From Physcia stellaris (Eukaryota > Ascomycota > Lecanoromycetes > Caliciales > Physciaceae), in assembly GCA_018902385.1 (NCBI GenBank), contig JABSSW010000037.1:434001-498000 (forward strand): a stretch of DNA of 64,000 bases, read 5' to 3'. A program made the translations under genes and the position numbers. Under the pieces are notes generated by a model, which was not told the DNA's origin, did not search any database, and worked only from the letters and a program-made list of their open reading frames with translations. Positions 1 through 11,523 of this stretch are shown here, piece by piece. The stretch's first letter is position 1, and each line of letters begins with the position of its first letter.

Positions 1-110
1 ATAATAATAATAAAACGATCAAAAAAACGATAAATAAAAAATAAAAAATGAATAAAACGAAACGATTTTAATGCGTCAAAATGAAACGACTAATTACATC
101 AAGTCTAATA
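1..110. repeat. Edge of an AT-rich, CpY-depleted block
   Basis: The first ~100 bases consist almost only of A/T plus CG- and CA-containing words, with no CpT, CpC, ApG or GpG until about position 104. This is the same composition as the large block at 25.2-57.65 kb, so the window probably starts at the right-hand end of a second mutated repeat block. No coding potential is visible. Confidence 0.5.
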
Positions 111-159
111 TTCTAGAAAGCAATTAAATTTTCGCAAATGACAACCGTCATTTAACGAG

Positions 160-375
160 CTCTACGAGGTCTAATAGATCGATAGACTAACGAGATTAAC
201 GAGGTCGAAAAAAAGTTACTGTGAAGACCCCTATATTATTAGCTAACGAGATCTACGAGTACTCGTAGACCTCGTAGACCTCGTGGGGGTTGTGTTTCAG
301 ATCCCTGCTTACGAGGTCTACGAGGTCTGCGAGGTCGAAAAAGTTACTGTGAAGCACTGAAGACCCCTATTATTG
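160..375. repeat. Short repeat cluster built on ACGAGGTCTACGAGGTC
   Basis: Variants of ACGAGRTCTACGAG recur in both orientations. A longer unit, a GAGGTCGAAAA core followed by GTTACTGTGAAG and ACCCCTAT-TATT, occurs at about 200-240 and again at about 330-375, the second copy with a small insertion. A perfect 16-bp palindrome lies at 253-268. It looks like a degenerate minisatellite or MITE-like relic at the border between AT-rich and gene-rich DNA. No gene is seen between here and position 669. Confidence 0.6.
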
Positions 376-669
376 GCCATGGATGTCGCTAGCGGTACCG
401 TTGCACTGCCCTGGATTCATTATTGGCGACTTGGGCGCTTGCCTGCTTGCTGTACTTAAAGGAGGATGCTCCGGTATTATACGCGAGTTTAAAGTAGCTT
501 TGCGTCACTGTAACGTGGAGATCTACGTACAGGGTTTACCTGTGCGCCGCACAATCTTGCCAGTCGTACGCACCGTTCAAGACGACCATCGGTGGAATCT
601 TAGAGCGCTCACATCTGACCTTGCTCTCTGAAGCTATCCGATAGCGAACCTTCGCATTCTGTCTTGTCC

Positions 670-3600
670 ATGTCGAAGAACAACGTCGCTGCCGACGATG
701 GCTACTTCAACGACCTCTCCAGGCAGCCGGATTCTAACCCAGCCGACATAGAAAGTTCATCAAGCAAGCCTACGATTAATCTGCTTCGTGATGAATCCGG
801 CGTGCCTAAGCAGAAGAGAGTGGCCTGTGTCATATGCAGGAAGAGAAAACTCAAATGTACTCGTGCCCTCTTGAACCTCAATGATCGTGCTAAGGCCCAG
901 TTTTACAGGTGATGGATGTCGGCCATCTTGCGGTACTTGCTCAAGACTCGGCCACAACTGCGCATACGATGAAGTACGACGTAAGAGCGGTCCTAAGCGG
1001 GGATATGTCAAGGAGCTGGAAGCTCGCTTGGGTACGGCTCATCCTTCGAGAAATATAGAAGTCTATGTAGGCTGATTCGTATTGGGCTACAGCGCAAGTT
1101 GAGACGCAGCTCAAAACGAAAGATACTACTAGCCCGCCTGCCGTAGAGTCCAACAACCCACCGCCAAGTACAACGCAGAATAGTAATTCTTACACAAATT
1201 TCGACCCAGGAGCTATGAATATAGACATGTCTGCCCCCATAAATGGACTGTTGAACACGGGCAACTTCGAGGCCTCGCCTCCAGCAAATATCGTACCGGA
1301 CATCGATCTTGCTATCGACGAGAACTTCTCGTGGGAAATGATTGGTTTGGGTCTCGAGGAACCTCTACCTTCTCAAGATGCGATCGATGAGCTGTAAGTT
1401 TCGTGCGTCTATTACTGTTTCAACGCTGAGAGCTGCGTAGAACCCGAATGTACTTTGACAAAATCCATCCATCAATACCGATAATACACAAATATCGCTA
1501 TTTCGCCGGAATGAATTTATCTCCACACATGAGGCCACTGGTTTGTCTTCGGTATGCAATGTGGTGCATGGCCGCGTCAGTCTCTGACACCTTTTGTGGC
1601 CATCAAGATATCTTGTATCGCCGAGCAAGGAAGTACGTCGAGCTTGACGAGATGAGAGGGCAAGGCGAGGGTATTGTCAGTGTTGGTCACGCCCAGACAT
1701 GGTCTCTTCTCAGCATGTATGAGTTCAAGATGATGTACTTTCCACGTGCCTGGATGAGCGTCGCTCGAGCTTGCCGTCTGGCGCTCATGATGGGCTTGAA
1801 TAGAATGGATGGTGTTGGTATAGATGTCAAGCAATGCTTGCTTCCACCAAAAGACTGGACAGAGCGCGAAGAGAGAAGGCGAGCCTTTTGGATGGCATAT
1901 TGCTGCGACCGCTTCGCCAGTGTCGGAACAGGATGGCCGATGATCGTAGACGAACGAGACGTAAGGATTGGCACAGTGCCCTCTGAGTAGTGGCTTTCGC
2001 CTAGATCATTAACTGACATGGGTCTCTAGGTCATGACTAATTTGCCTGCGAGCGAAGAAGCATATCAAACCAGTACCCCTCAGTCGACCCAATCCCTCAT
2101 GGCATGCATGACACCTCAAGGAGCAATGTCCATAAGTTCGTTCGCAGGCGTGGTTTTCATAGCCCACTTCTTTGGCAAGAATTTGCATCATCTACATCGG
2201 CCTGGGCCCGATGAGCGCGAGGACGACCTTCAAGGAGAATACTGGAAAAGACATCGCAGCCTTGATAATATTCTACTCCAGAAGTCTTTATCTCTTCCAC
2301 CTCATTTGCGACTGCCTTCTGCAATTCGGGATTGCAGTGCTATTTTCATTAACATGGCCATCCATACGTCCACGATCACCCTGCACCAAGCAGCCATTTT
2401 CAAAGCCGAGAAGAATGATCTGCCAGCTACTTTGATTGAACAAAGTCAAACTCGCTGTACGCTAGCTGCTACGGAAATTACGAACATTTTAAAACTCATC
2501 AGTCACCTTGACACCGATTCGGTAGGATTATTGCCATAGGTCAAAGTTATTTCAATCAATTATGCTGATTTGATCCAGATGCACCCTTACCTACCGTTTT
2601 GTCTTTACGTCGCCGCTCGTGTCTTCGTTCAATTTCTAAGGAGAGTATCGGAAGACTCAGAAATGAGAGCGTCACTTGACTTTCTTCTGGCTGCCATGGA
2701 ATGGTTGAAGAGGCATAACCCGTTATCGGAGTCCTTTCTTATTCAGCTCAAGCTCGATATTCGTGGCAGTGGCTTAGATATCTTCTTTCATAATCCTGAT
2801 TTGACCTCCTCCAAAGGCGAGGTAAGCCCCCTTAGAAAACTAAGAGATTCTTTGACTGCACATTGCTAAAGCAGCTCAGTGCGGACTGAACAACGTGGAG
2901 CAAATGTACTGTGCTCTCAACTTAGACCAAAACCAAAGCGGCGAGATTCTGATGTCGGGAGGACCCGGGTTGCCGGAGCCTGGCGTGTGCTTTCCTGCAG
3001 ATTCCAAGGACAACATATTGCAGCCTCCAGCTACGTTTGGAGTCTTTCCGGGTGAGAAGAGGAGCGGCAACTTTAGAGGACCGCCTGGTGGTTTCACTGG
3101 AGGTTGGCACATTGATGATACACAGCCGGGTCCTCGTGAAGATCCAAGCCCACCTTCGAATCCTACACCATCAAATCTTACGCCCGGCGAGTCTCAACAA
3201 GATTCATCTGCCACATCGTACTCTCCAAGACTAGAAGATGATCGTAAGACGCGCCAATTCGTCAACTCAATATCACCAACTGGGTATGGCGCTTTTCCTG
3301 GTAGCCAAGAGAGCATGTATATAGGGCATTCTTCGAGTACGTCGAATCGTGACGATAGTAGCAATACCTCCTTTCCAGCGCCAAGAGATCAGCACAGCAA
3401 CACCGAAGCCTATGATTTCCCACCAAGCAACTGGGACTTTGGCAGTGGAACTACGCCGCTACCGTCTGGCATGAGTCCACCTGCAGATGGACACTGGTCA
3501 AACACCAGCGTGCCGCCTCTACCTGCTTGGAGCAGCCATTCATCCACAGAAGATAAGGGCAACGTGAATTGGAAAGCCAATCAGCGGGATTCACCGAAGT

Positions 3601-3719
3601 ACGGATACAAGTCGGGATTCCTGATGGACACCAGCGTGCCGTCCCTGAATGGAAAGGATCCCTTCCAGATAGATTTTTACCACGACACCGAAACAGTGAA
3701 CCAGGATCAACGGCGCTAG
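670..3719 (+). CDS. Zn2Cys6 fungal transcription factor
   Basis: Nuclear DNA-binding regulator; its target genes cannot be read from the sequence. Seven exons give an open 903-residue protein: 670-862, 909-1031, 1093-1393, 1441-1960, 2030-2521, 2579-2821 and 2880-3719. The first intron splits the zinc cluster; once removed the spacing is C53-x2-C56-x6-C63-x8-C72-x2-C75-x6-C82, followed by a basic stretch and a short coiled-coil-like segment (ELEARLAQVETQL). Residues ~205-400 match the fungal-specific transcription factor (middle homology) region, with the EREERRRAFW motif and DERDVMTNLPASEEAY across intron 4. The last ~280 residues are Ser/Pro/Gly/Asn-rich and probably disordered or activating. 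The start is the first ATG in frame (the frame opens at 664 with TTG). All donors are GT and acceptors AG; intron 1 is only 46 bp. It faces eIF3h tail to tail. Confidence 0.9.
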
Positions 3720-4134
3720 ACTCGTGTCACTGGCTTCAGCCTCGATATATACCAACAAGGTCCATTTTTGCGTTGGACCACATCCTTATCGGTGGCAGTG
3801 TACATAGATTTATCAATGTGGAAGGGAGGGCCTCGCTACTTTTGTGAGCTACCAACAGATAAGCCATTTTATTCCTGGCGGATCTATCTTTGTGCATATC
3901 AATACCAAGCGGAAGAAGATACCATGTCGTTACTCCGCTTAGTACCCAATATCTTCAACGTAGCAGACAGCAGACAGTGGTGACATTTGGGGGATCCAGT
4001 TAATCTGTCGGCGTCAATCCGCTTCATTCAGGCTTTTACATTTGCTGTACCATGTATATGAATGCCAGATATAGGAAACGCAGAAGCTCCATGATTCGCA
4101 CATTCAAGGTCATCCCGTAGCCCTTTTTGGATCC
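3720..4134. other. Convergent intergenic region
   Basis: This stretch lies between the 3' ends of the transcription factor (+) and eIF3h (-). It should hold both 3' UTRs and polyadenylation signals; no coding or structured element is recognised. Confidence 0.5.
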
Positions 4135-5337
4135 TCATCTCTCCTCATTTCCAATCCCTGGCAACAAGTTTCCTCGCACAGCAAACATTTTTGCACTAAC
4201 TCCAGCTGTGAATCCATCCACCTGCCTTGCATACTGCTCCACCTGTCTGCTATTCAAGAGGCTCTCTAGCCGACCAGGCTCGGTTGGCAGCTTGAATAGC
4301 CGAGTCCATTCGTCCTCCGGCAATGGTGTCTGCTTAGCCAGCGCTCTCGATGCATTTTCGGCTTTCCGTTTCTGCTGCCATGCTGTAATCTTGGCTTGTT
4401 CCCGTGCTAGTTGTCGCTGGTAGTATTGGTGGTTGTTGAGCTCCGTGTGGTGTGCTTCGATGGATTCAAGAAGGAGATCGGAGGTTTGGCTGAGAAATGG
4501 ATCGATTGTCAAAGTGAGGGAGCTCGTGAGATTTGGAGTTAGTGGGAGAGGCCGTTTGCTCAGTGTCGAGAGCGAAGGGGGTTGTGTTGCTTGAGAAGGG
4601 GATGCTGGGAGAGTATGGAGGAAGGAGGTCAAGAGATGTGAATTATGGATCGTAAGAGGAAGCTCCTGAAGAATGTCTTGGTAGCGTAGACCAGACTTTT
4701 GAAGGGATTCGGTAGTGAATTTTCCTTCTTTGTAGGCCGTCATGAAGGACGGGGAGAGACGGAAGGCCCGGAGTGAGAGGGAACCTTGCGATGAGCGAGA
4801 GACATCGTGAACCAAGGCAACGGTTCGCTCGTTGAGTTCCTTTTGGTAAGAATATTGATTTTCAATCATGTTAAGGTTGACGAAGTTGCCTAGGTTGGCT
4901 GAACTGTACCACCCGACATTGTTGGCGTCGACGTTTACTTCGCGTAGTTTACGGATCATCTCTGCTTGATATGCTGCGTTTGCTTTTGCCCGTGGTGCGG
5001 CTGCAGCAAGGTTTGAGGCAGCGTTGCTATCGTGGTGGCTGTCGGTTTGAGGGACGTCAACGGTAGGAAAAGGAAAGGAGTTTGTTATTTGGAGTTGGCT
5101 GGACACATCCATGCCGACAATGAAACCGGTCGCCGTCGTTGGAAACGTTTGTGAGCAATGTTTTATTATTTTCATCACCACCTTCTGAACATTAGCATTC
5201 CATACAGCTTGGTAGACGGCCAAATGCCTCACCAACGCCTCGACCTGGACGGTCTTGAGCGGGTTATCTTTACTACTGCATATCAGCTAGAGGGCCAAAT
5301 GATCGTGAGAGCGGTCTTACAGCAGGTCAGAAGCCAT
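4135..5337 (-). CDS. eif3h: Translation initiation factor eIF3 subunit H (MPN domain)
   Basis: A component of the eIF3 complex that helps recruit mRNA to the 40S ribosome; a non-catalytic MPN-domain subunit. Three exons on the minus strand: 5337-5321 (17 nt), 5275-5233 and 5184-4135. They encode about 369 residues beginning [20 protein letters not shown] and then [19 protein letters not shown], the family's conserved N-terminus. The tiny first exon and two short introns (45 and 48 bp) are typical of the fungal gene. The intron-2 acceptor may be CAG (adds a Lys) or the next AG three bases on (VEALVVMKI, closer to the family). The MPN core covers ~15-150, including [11 protein letters not shown]; no JAMM metalloprotease motif is evident, as expected. 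The C-terminal third contains the [18 protein letters not shown] helix. The frame is intact. Confidence 0.95.
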
Positions 5338-7445
5338 GATGAGGATTGAAGGCAGTTTCGGTTGGCAGGTATTGGACCTTGCGCTGGAATGTCTTTCTCT
5401 ACGGAGGTACAAGTTTAACCCCCGATCTCTCAGCGTGTGAATCTCTTATTTCCGTCTCGCTTACTACTACTATGTATTCTACACGTAAGGTACATGTAAA
5501 GTATTTTAGATCCTTTGGGTATGCTTGTCCCACCCTCGCCACCCAGGATTAGGTTTCGGCCGTCGGCTTATCTTTCTTCCCTCGCTCTAATGATTGCATT
5601 ACTAATGTAGGTATTAGGCATGTAACAGGACCCTCGGATTTGTCAAACCTTCGACTATAGACCGAGCGGACTGGACTTTATGATTCGCCGGACAATGCAG
5701 CAGTCAATGCTACGTATTCGATTCCCTGCGATCCCTGTCCTAGATTTCGAATGTCATGCACGATTCGGACTTATTGCTTTGAGGTGAACCCGGTGCCTCC
5801 CAAGGCTGTAGGTAGTTCCGGACTTTATCACTGACAATAATGACAACCGGTGTTACCTGCTATTTATCCCGCAGGCAACGGCCTTTGCTACATGAGCGCT
5901 TGTTGAAACTGATGCCATGCCAGGAATACGAGTACAAGTACACCCTGCCGTCCCGGCATTTACTCCATCGATATCGTTATTAATATCCAAGGCCTTCTTT
6001 ACAGTTGAACCGTACGAGCCCGTTCTCTTCAGCCAAGATGTATTCCGACATTATACTGCGAACGTTCGACTCTATTCAAAGTGAAGAGTCGAACTCTATC
6101 AACCATCATGTTGGTAAGAATCATGTCTTTAAACCGTGTCAATCGAGGTACGCAAGATGTATGAGCGAATTGGTTTTTTGGTGCTAAATCTCCCCAGAAA
6201 AGGGTTCCTTCACCTGGCGAACCATGGCCACTTGATCACAATTCAACCGCCGTCACCTCCCAGTGTAGAACTAAAAGACCAATCGCATGGCGCCCCCCGC
6301 TCTTCGAAGATCAGACTTGCAAGCTGAGGCTTTGTCATTGAGCTGGCTGTTTCCCTGGTGAGAGTATTTGCGAATGGCGGGTCTACGACTTTGGACCTTC
6401 CGAGACTGATGTCAACAATGCCAGGATTATTCATATCGGATTTACCAGGCCACATTTCAAGGCCACGATGGTATCTTCAACATGGATCCCAACTATGGCG
6501 CTGTAAAGATGCAACTCTACCGCTAATCATAAAGGGAGATCTACTTATTCTCGGACTTGTTATTCCACCTGCTTCCGCTTTACTCGACGTCTTGTCACCC
6601 GGAAACTAAGTGATCGAACGGAAAGCCTTACGCCAGCCTGCGGTGATGGCAGCATGTGGACCGGTACCCCAACACCTCCAACTCTCTGGAGGATGCCGTG
6701 TTTGCTTGGGGATACCGCTACTACCAAGGTGACACGTAAGAGTGAGCGTGCACGTAGCTGGGTAGATCACGCATTAAGATAGCAGCTCAAAGTATGGCGG
6801 CTTTTGATGGGAAGCTCGGTATATAGTTGAGCGCACGTCAACAGCGTTGGTGTTTACCGTCCATTATCATTTACAGTGATCTCACACGTGCTACAATCGA
6901 CATCTAAGGTCAATCGCTGTCCACTTGTCCCAAGACTTGCATCAATCACAGAGGCCTTCATCCACGGAACACTGCAGCACAAACAACTAGCTCATAAGTG
7001 CTTGTTGCGGATCTGTACTTGTAGGTACACGTACTTGAAGCAGTTCCGTCCTGCTTTATTATTATCCTGCTCGAGGTATATTTTATTCTTCATCTATTTA
7101 TAGGCCAGCTCTGAAGCGCCTCTGGCTAGTGCACCGGAAGAATAATCAAGGTACTAAGTAAGTACGGATACTCGAGTGCTTCCAGTTCTATGTGAATCTG
7201 CATGCCACCACTTGTCCCAATATGCAAATCCGCAACAAAATAATCACAGTCTTCTTCAAAGTAACAAAAGATTCATTCCATGACATTGAACAAGATTCCT
7301 TGTGACGAGGCTTCACAGGTTACAAGAACTCGTAGTGGTATGGGAGGAGCCTGTGATAAGACACAATAATCGATGCTCTCATATTCTGCCTGTTCCTGCA
7401 ACTGTTCTTACTCATCCTTGCCGCCAATTTTTGCTGAATCCCACG
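5338..7445. other. Long intergenic region
   Basis: About 2.1 kb between the divergent starts of eIF3h (-) and TRM11 (+), so it holds both promoters. Several short open frames exist (for example 6005-6187 and 6358-6609), but none has recognisable domains, splice-consistent extensions or codon bias. A perfect 10-bp inverted repeat lies at 6064-6094. No tRNA-like fold was recognised. Confidence 0.45.
6064..6094. repeat. 10-bp perfect inverted repeat
   Basis: GTTCGACTCT at 6064-6073 and its exact reverse complement at 6085-6094 are separated by 11 bases. It could form a hairpin in RNA or be a palindromic binding site; no function is implied by context. Confidence 0.5.
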
Positions 7446-9006
7446 ATGCCGCTTGATTATCTAGTACGGTTTGTGCAGGCTCATGAGACATTCCGCAAGC
7501 CAGAACTCGCGGCATTAGCGGCTCTGGCTGAGATCGATCTGGAGTTTCTCTTTTACAGCGAGTATGTACGTTCTGGTCCACAACAATGATCCCTTCATAC
7601 GCTTTGTCCATCATATCAAATGCTTAAACAGTAGTTTACTGATCATATGTAGTCCCCATTTTGTATTGTCAGACTTTGTAATGAGGTAGCCGCGAGGACT
7701 CTCATACATCGAAGCATCTTGAGCAAGGGTATCTACGAGCTTTGGGCCCATGCTGCTACCTATGAAGAGCTCCATTCAAGAATCAAGCCCGAAAAGTTGC
7801 CTCAATGGTCTCAATATGCATCGTCGTCATTCCGATTCGACATAGATGTATATCAAGGGAGCTACTCATCTTCCGAGCAGAGAAAATTAATTGATTCATT
7901 CAAGTACCTCGGGTTTACGGGACCGATCCATATGAAGGGACCTGACCAAATCTATTGCGTTTTCGAGCACTATGACTGCGGCTCCTCAATCCCCAGTCAG
8001 ATATATTTTGGCAGATGGATAGCTGGAAGCGAGCGAGACGCAATCAATACATATAGTTTGAAAATGAGACAATATCTTAGCACCACTTCGATGGACTCGG
8101 AGTTGTCTCTCATCACGGCAAACTTGACGCTTGCAGCACCGGGAAAGCTGTTCTATGATCCTTTCGTGGGGACCGGTAGCTTCCTTGTTGCGAGTTCCCA
8201 TTTCGGCGCAGTGACAATGGGTTCGGATATAGATGGACGTGCAGTACGAGGCAAGCAGGGACGGAACATCGTCACTAATTTCCAGCAGTATGGGTTACTA
8301 AATCTTTACTTGGACGGCTTTATTTCAGATTTAATACATTGCCCATTGAAAGTGGGTAGGATCTTCGATGGGATCTTGTGTGACCCACCCTACGGTGTCC
8401 GGGAAGGTCTGAAAGTACTGGGGACAAAAGATGGAAGCGGAAAGGAGGCTGTTTTCATCAACGGTGAACCGTCTCACATGTGAGGTCAGACACTCTTCCT
8501 TCCTGAATGATTCGTGACGGGGATAGGCAAGATAGGTATATCCCTCCCAAAAAGCCATACAGCTTTGAAGCTATGCTTGGCGACATACTCGAATTTGGAG
8601 CATTGCATCTGGTTGACAATGCCCGACTTTCGTTGTGGATGCCTACCGCAAACGATGAAGCGGTTGAGCTAGGCATACCAACGCACCCTTGTCTAGAGAT
8701 CGTCAGCGTTTGTGTGCAGCCGTTCAATAAATGTGGGCTTACTCTATGCTCGTAGGTTATTCAGACCAGGGACTTATGCTCACACCATCAACTTCTAGGG
8801 TCGAGACGGTTACTCACCTATCGAAGAATACCTAATCCCGAGATCAATGCACATTGCCAGCCAAGATCTCCAACGGTTGTTGAGGGCTATAAGGCAGACG
8901 ATCTAAATGCATTCCGCAAAAGGGTAGGTTTCCTCCAGCAAGTGCTGCGAGAAATGTACCATCGCACTAATCTTCCTCACAGTATTTCCAGGGCTTCAGA
9001 ACCTAA
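7446..9006 (+). CDS. TRM11: tRNA (guanine-N2)-methyltransferase Trm11
   Basis: Catalytic subunit that, with Trm112, makes m2G at position 10 of tRNAs in the cytoplasm. Five exons (7446-7565, 7653-8479, 8527-8732, 8799-8923, 8983-9006) give 433 residues. The N-terminus MPLDYLVRFVQAHETFRKPEL and the join YSEY/SPFCIVRL match the family. The THUMP-like N-terminal half ends before the SAM-binding motif YDPFVGTGSFLVASSHFG; the catalytic DPPYGVREG motif follows, then YIPPKKPYSFEAMLGDI. Across the last introns the frame reads FNKWSRRLLTYRRIP, again family-typical. The introns are 87, 47, 66 and 59 bp. The final exon is only 24 nt. Total length is close to that usual for the fungal protein. The frame is intact. 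Confidence 0.93.
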
Positions 9007-9158
9007 GGGGAGGCTGTAAGGCATCCCGGGAGAATTCAAGCTGGCGGTCTAGCTTCAGTTGAGGCATGCCACCCTCTTTCTGAAACAGCTTCGCCATCAC
9101 TAAGTCTGATTGCCAAATAGAACATGTAATTCATCACGCCCTTGGTAGCCCATCGTCA

Positions 9159-10076
9159 TTATAGCTTGTTCATTTTGCCACTTGTCGATACCTCTCTACC
9201 AAGCAGTAGTCGCATAGCTTCTTCCCCTTCCCTCCATCTCACCCTGTCCACCTCCTCACTGAGTGCTGTTCTCATCCTCCCCAGTAATACCTCTGCATCA
9301 CATTCGTCCAGATCCTCCCTCTGCCCTTTCCCAAATACTGTCCAACTCCGAGCTTTCACCTCCGGAACGTCTCCAACCCTCGGTATCTAAAGGCAGATTC
9401 CGAAGTCAGCATCTCGATTATCGTTTTGGCGTTGAATAGCAAAGCAATCGTCAGCTCCCGGAGGACCCCAGGTTAGAAACAAAACGGCTCCGAGTACGGC
9501 TCCGAATACCTACTATATGGAAATGGACATGGGGGACCACTTGAGCTGCGCGTGCACCTGAGATCTGCTGGTCAGCAGCGTATCCAGGGGCATGGTCTCT
9601 AATGGAAGGCCATCTGTATAACGGTGCTGTAACTGACCGTTGTTTTGCACGACATTCCAATCCCCCACATTTTCCTCGCCGGTTGCATCGTTGGCTTCAC
9701 GACCCACACCACTGTTTACCCTATCATTTGCAGCCGCCATGACAGCGCGGCTTACGACACCCAACCATTTGCCCAACGCCATTCCCTCCGAAATACTGAC
9801 ATCACTCAACTTTTCTCTGTGGTCCCTTGTTGCAACAAGGACATGACCTCTCGAGATCGGTGCATGATCTAGGAAGGCGATCAGTTGCCGAGTTGAAAGA
9901 AGAATATGGGCTAGTCGGGGAGATGGCGGGTTTGGGGCTGAGGACGTTAACTGGGGAGACGAAGAAAGGGCCTGAGACGGTGCTGTGGATGGAAAGAGCT
10001 CTGCGGGTGTGGAGGGCGGGCATGCAGCGGCAATGGCACAGAAGGGGCAATCTGCACAAGGGCTTGAGACGCTCAT
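9159..10076 (-). CDS. HIT-domain nucleotide hydrolase
   Basis: Histidine-triad family protein (nucleotidyl hydrolase/transferase). Three exons on the minus strand: 10076-9638, 9557-9514 and 9386-9159, giving 236 residues. The N-terminal CADCPFCAIAA is a typical HIT start with a possible zinc-binding Cys set; FLDHAPISRGHVLVATRDH follows, then DWNVVQNNG joined across intron 1 to ARAAQVVPHVHFHI, which contains the HxHxH triad, and then IPR. The 44-nt exon 2 carries the active site. The C-terminal exon (KARSWTVFGKGQREDLDE...) matches fungal homologues in style. Introns are 80 and 127 bp. It is convergent with TRM11, the ends 152 bp apart. The natural substrate cannot be assigned. Confidence 0.9.
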
Positions 10077-10343
10077 GTGAGATGATGAGGGCGAGGCTCC
10101 GATATGAGACTTTAAGATGATTTAGATGGGAAGATTCATGTGAGGATGGTACTCTCCACGATGCTCCTTGAACCAGGCCAAAAGTAATCGTACTTGACTT
10201 GTTCAAGACCGACGTCATATTTGTGGATTACCTGATGTATTATGCATCCGAATGTCATCTTTACCTCCCTGTATAACAACCTACAAACTTCTTCACCCTC
10301 TTACATCTACACTGATATATTCACCATTGACCAAATTACAAGA

Positions 10344-11360
10344 TCATGGCAAACCTCGGCCTTCATTTACCGCGGTCGCAAGCTGACTGGTGTTTGGCCG
10401 ATTCTCTATATAACCTGTCAACGAGGATCCCAACAGCGGAGCTCTAGCAGTGGAAGACTCACCCGCATATCTTTCATAGCTATCCAGATAGAGGTCATCA
10501 GCACTGGTTGTCGCCCTCACACCTGGGTCCTTTTCAATGGCGTCTACCCAGGACGCCCAACGACTACCCGGCTCCGGGTCTGGCCAACCGCGGTAGGGTT
10601 TCAACACTTTCCGCATCCGAATAACCCATGGCGCCATTTGGATATCAACGAACGATATTTGAAGGCCAAGAAAAAACGGTCCAGATGGATGTGCAGCAGC
10701 CACAAGCTTAGCAATCTCGGCCCTTAGCTCCGCCGCCCCGTCCATCTGCTTCTGGTCTTCCTGGGCTTGTAGATAATGGTAGAAAGCTGGAACGATGTGA
10801 CGGTTGACCTAGATTTGATGTTGTGAGCATACACAACATGACCTTACCCGATGAGGATCAATCTTACATGATCAGTCCATAGGCGAGAATGTGCGCGACC
10901 CCGAGCATCTGGCGGCAACAGTGAACTACCCTGCCCCAAATCCTCGAGCTACTACAGTCAGCATCACGGATGATTGCGCTTTTGACGTTTCCTTCTTACA
11001 TATTCCATTAGCACGGTACTCTCGTAACATGTCCAGTCTCCATGCCTCAGTGCTGGCACTAAGCCTCGCGGATTGATGTCAAGGAGCCAGTCGGGCTTTT
11101 TGTAAGGATCGACCTCAATGTATTGATAGCTCAAGTCCTTGATCTCGAGTGATATCCAAACCCTCTGGACAAAGGGACTGGTGGACAAAAGTGGTCAGTC
11201 CCACCAACGAGACTTTATAGACGGGCGGGTCATCTTACCAAAAGCAGCTACCGATCAATTTCAGATCATTGTCTTTTGCGTGCTTTTTGACAGTAGCCAG
11301 TGCTGGCCCTGTCGCCCTCTTATGGTATGTTTTCTGTTTGGAAACAGGGCTGTCAGACAT
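10344..11360 (-). CDS. Glutathione S-transferase, omega-like
   Basis: Glutathione-dependent transferase or thiol reductase. Five exons on the minus strand (11360-11239, 11177-11000, 10948-10868, 10808-10463, 10414-10344) encode 265 residues. The joined exon 1/2 reads GSCFCPFVQRVWISLE, with the omega-type active-site Cys in FCPF. It continues INPRGLVPALRHGDWTCYES (cis-Pro GSH-binding loop) and MEYLEDLGQGSSLLPP. The helical C-terminal domain holds the segment PSGPFFLGLQISFVDIQMAPW and ends RPNTSQLATAVNEGRGLP. The last intron (48 bp) is in frame; without it the protein gains 16 residues. The ATG at 11360 is the first available, but the sequence just after it (KTYHKRATGPALATVKKHA) can also be spliced in frame to the upstream gene at 11599, so this may be the C-terminal half of a longer fused protein. 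Confidence 0.88.
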
Positions 11361-11523
11361 GTCTTCTGAATAACACTGGTGAAATTGAGACGACAAAGAA
11401 ATTGTTAAACATCGTCAAGCGAGATGGTGGCATTTTCAAGTAGTTTTGTAGCTCCACACATTCATTGTGTAACTTCGGGGCTGTCATACCTCCAATGACG
11501 GTTGTGACGCGTGACATGCATGC

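Noticed and set aside
10242-10727. Plus-strand 161-codon open frame
   Set aside because: It overlaps the well-supported GST exons on the other strand and has no domain of its own.
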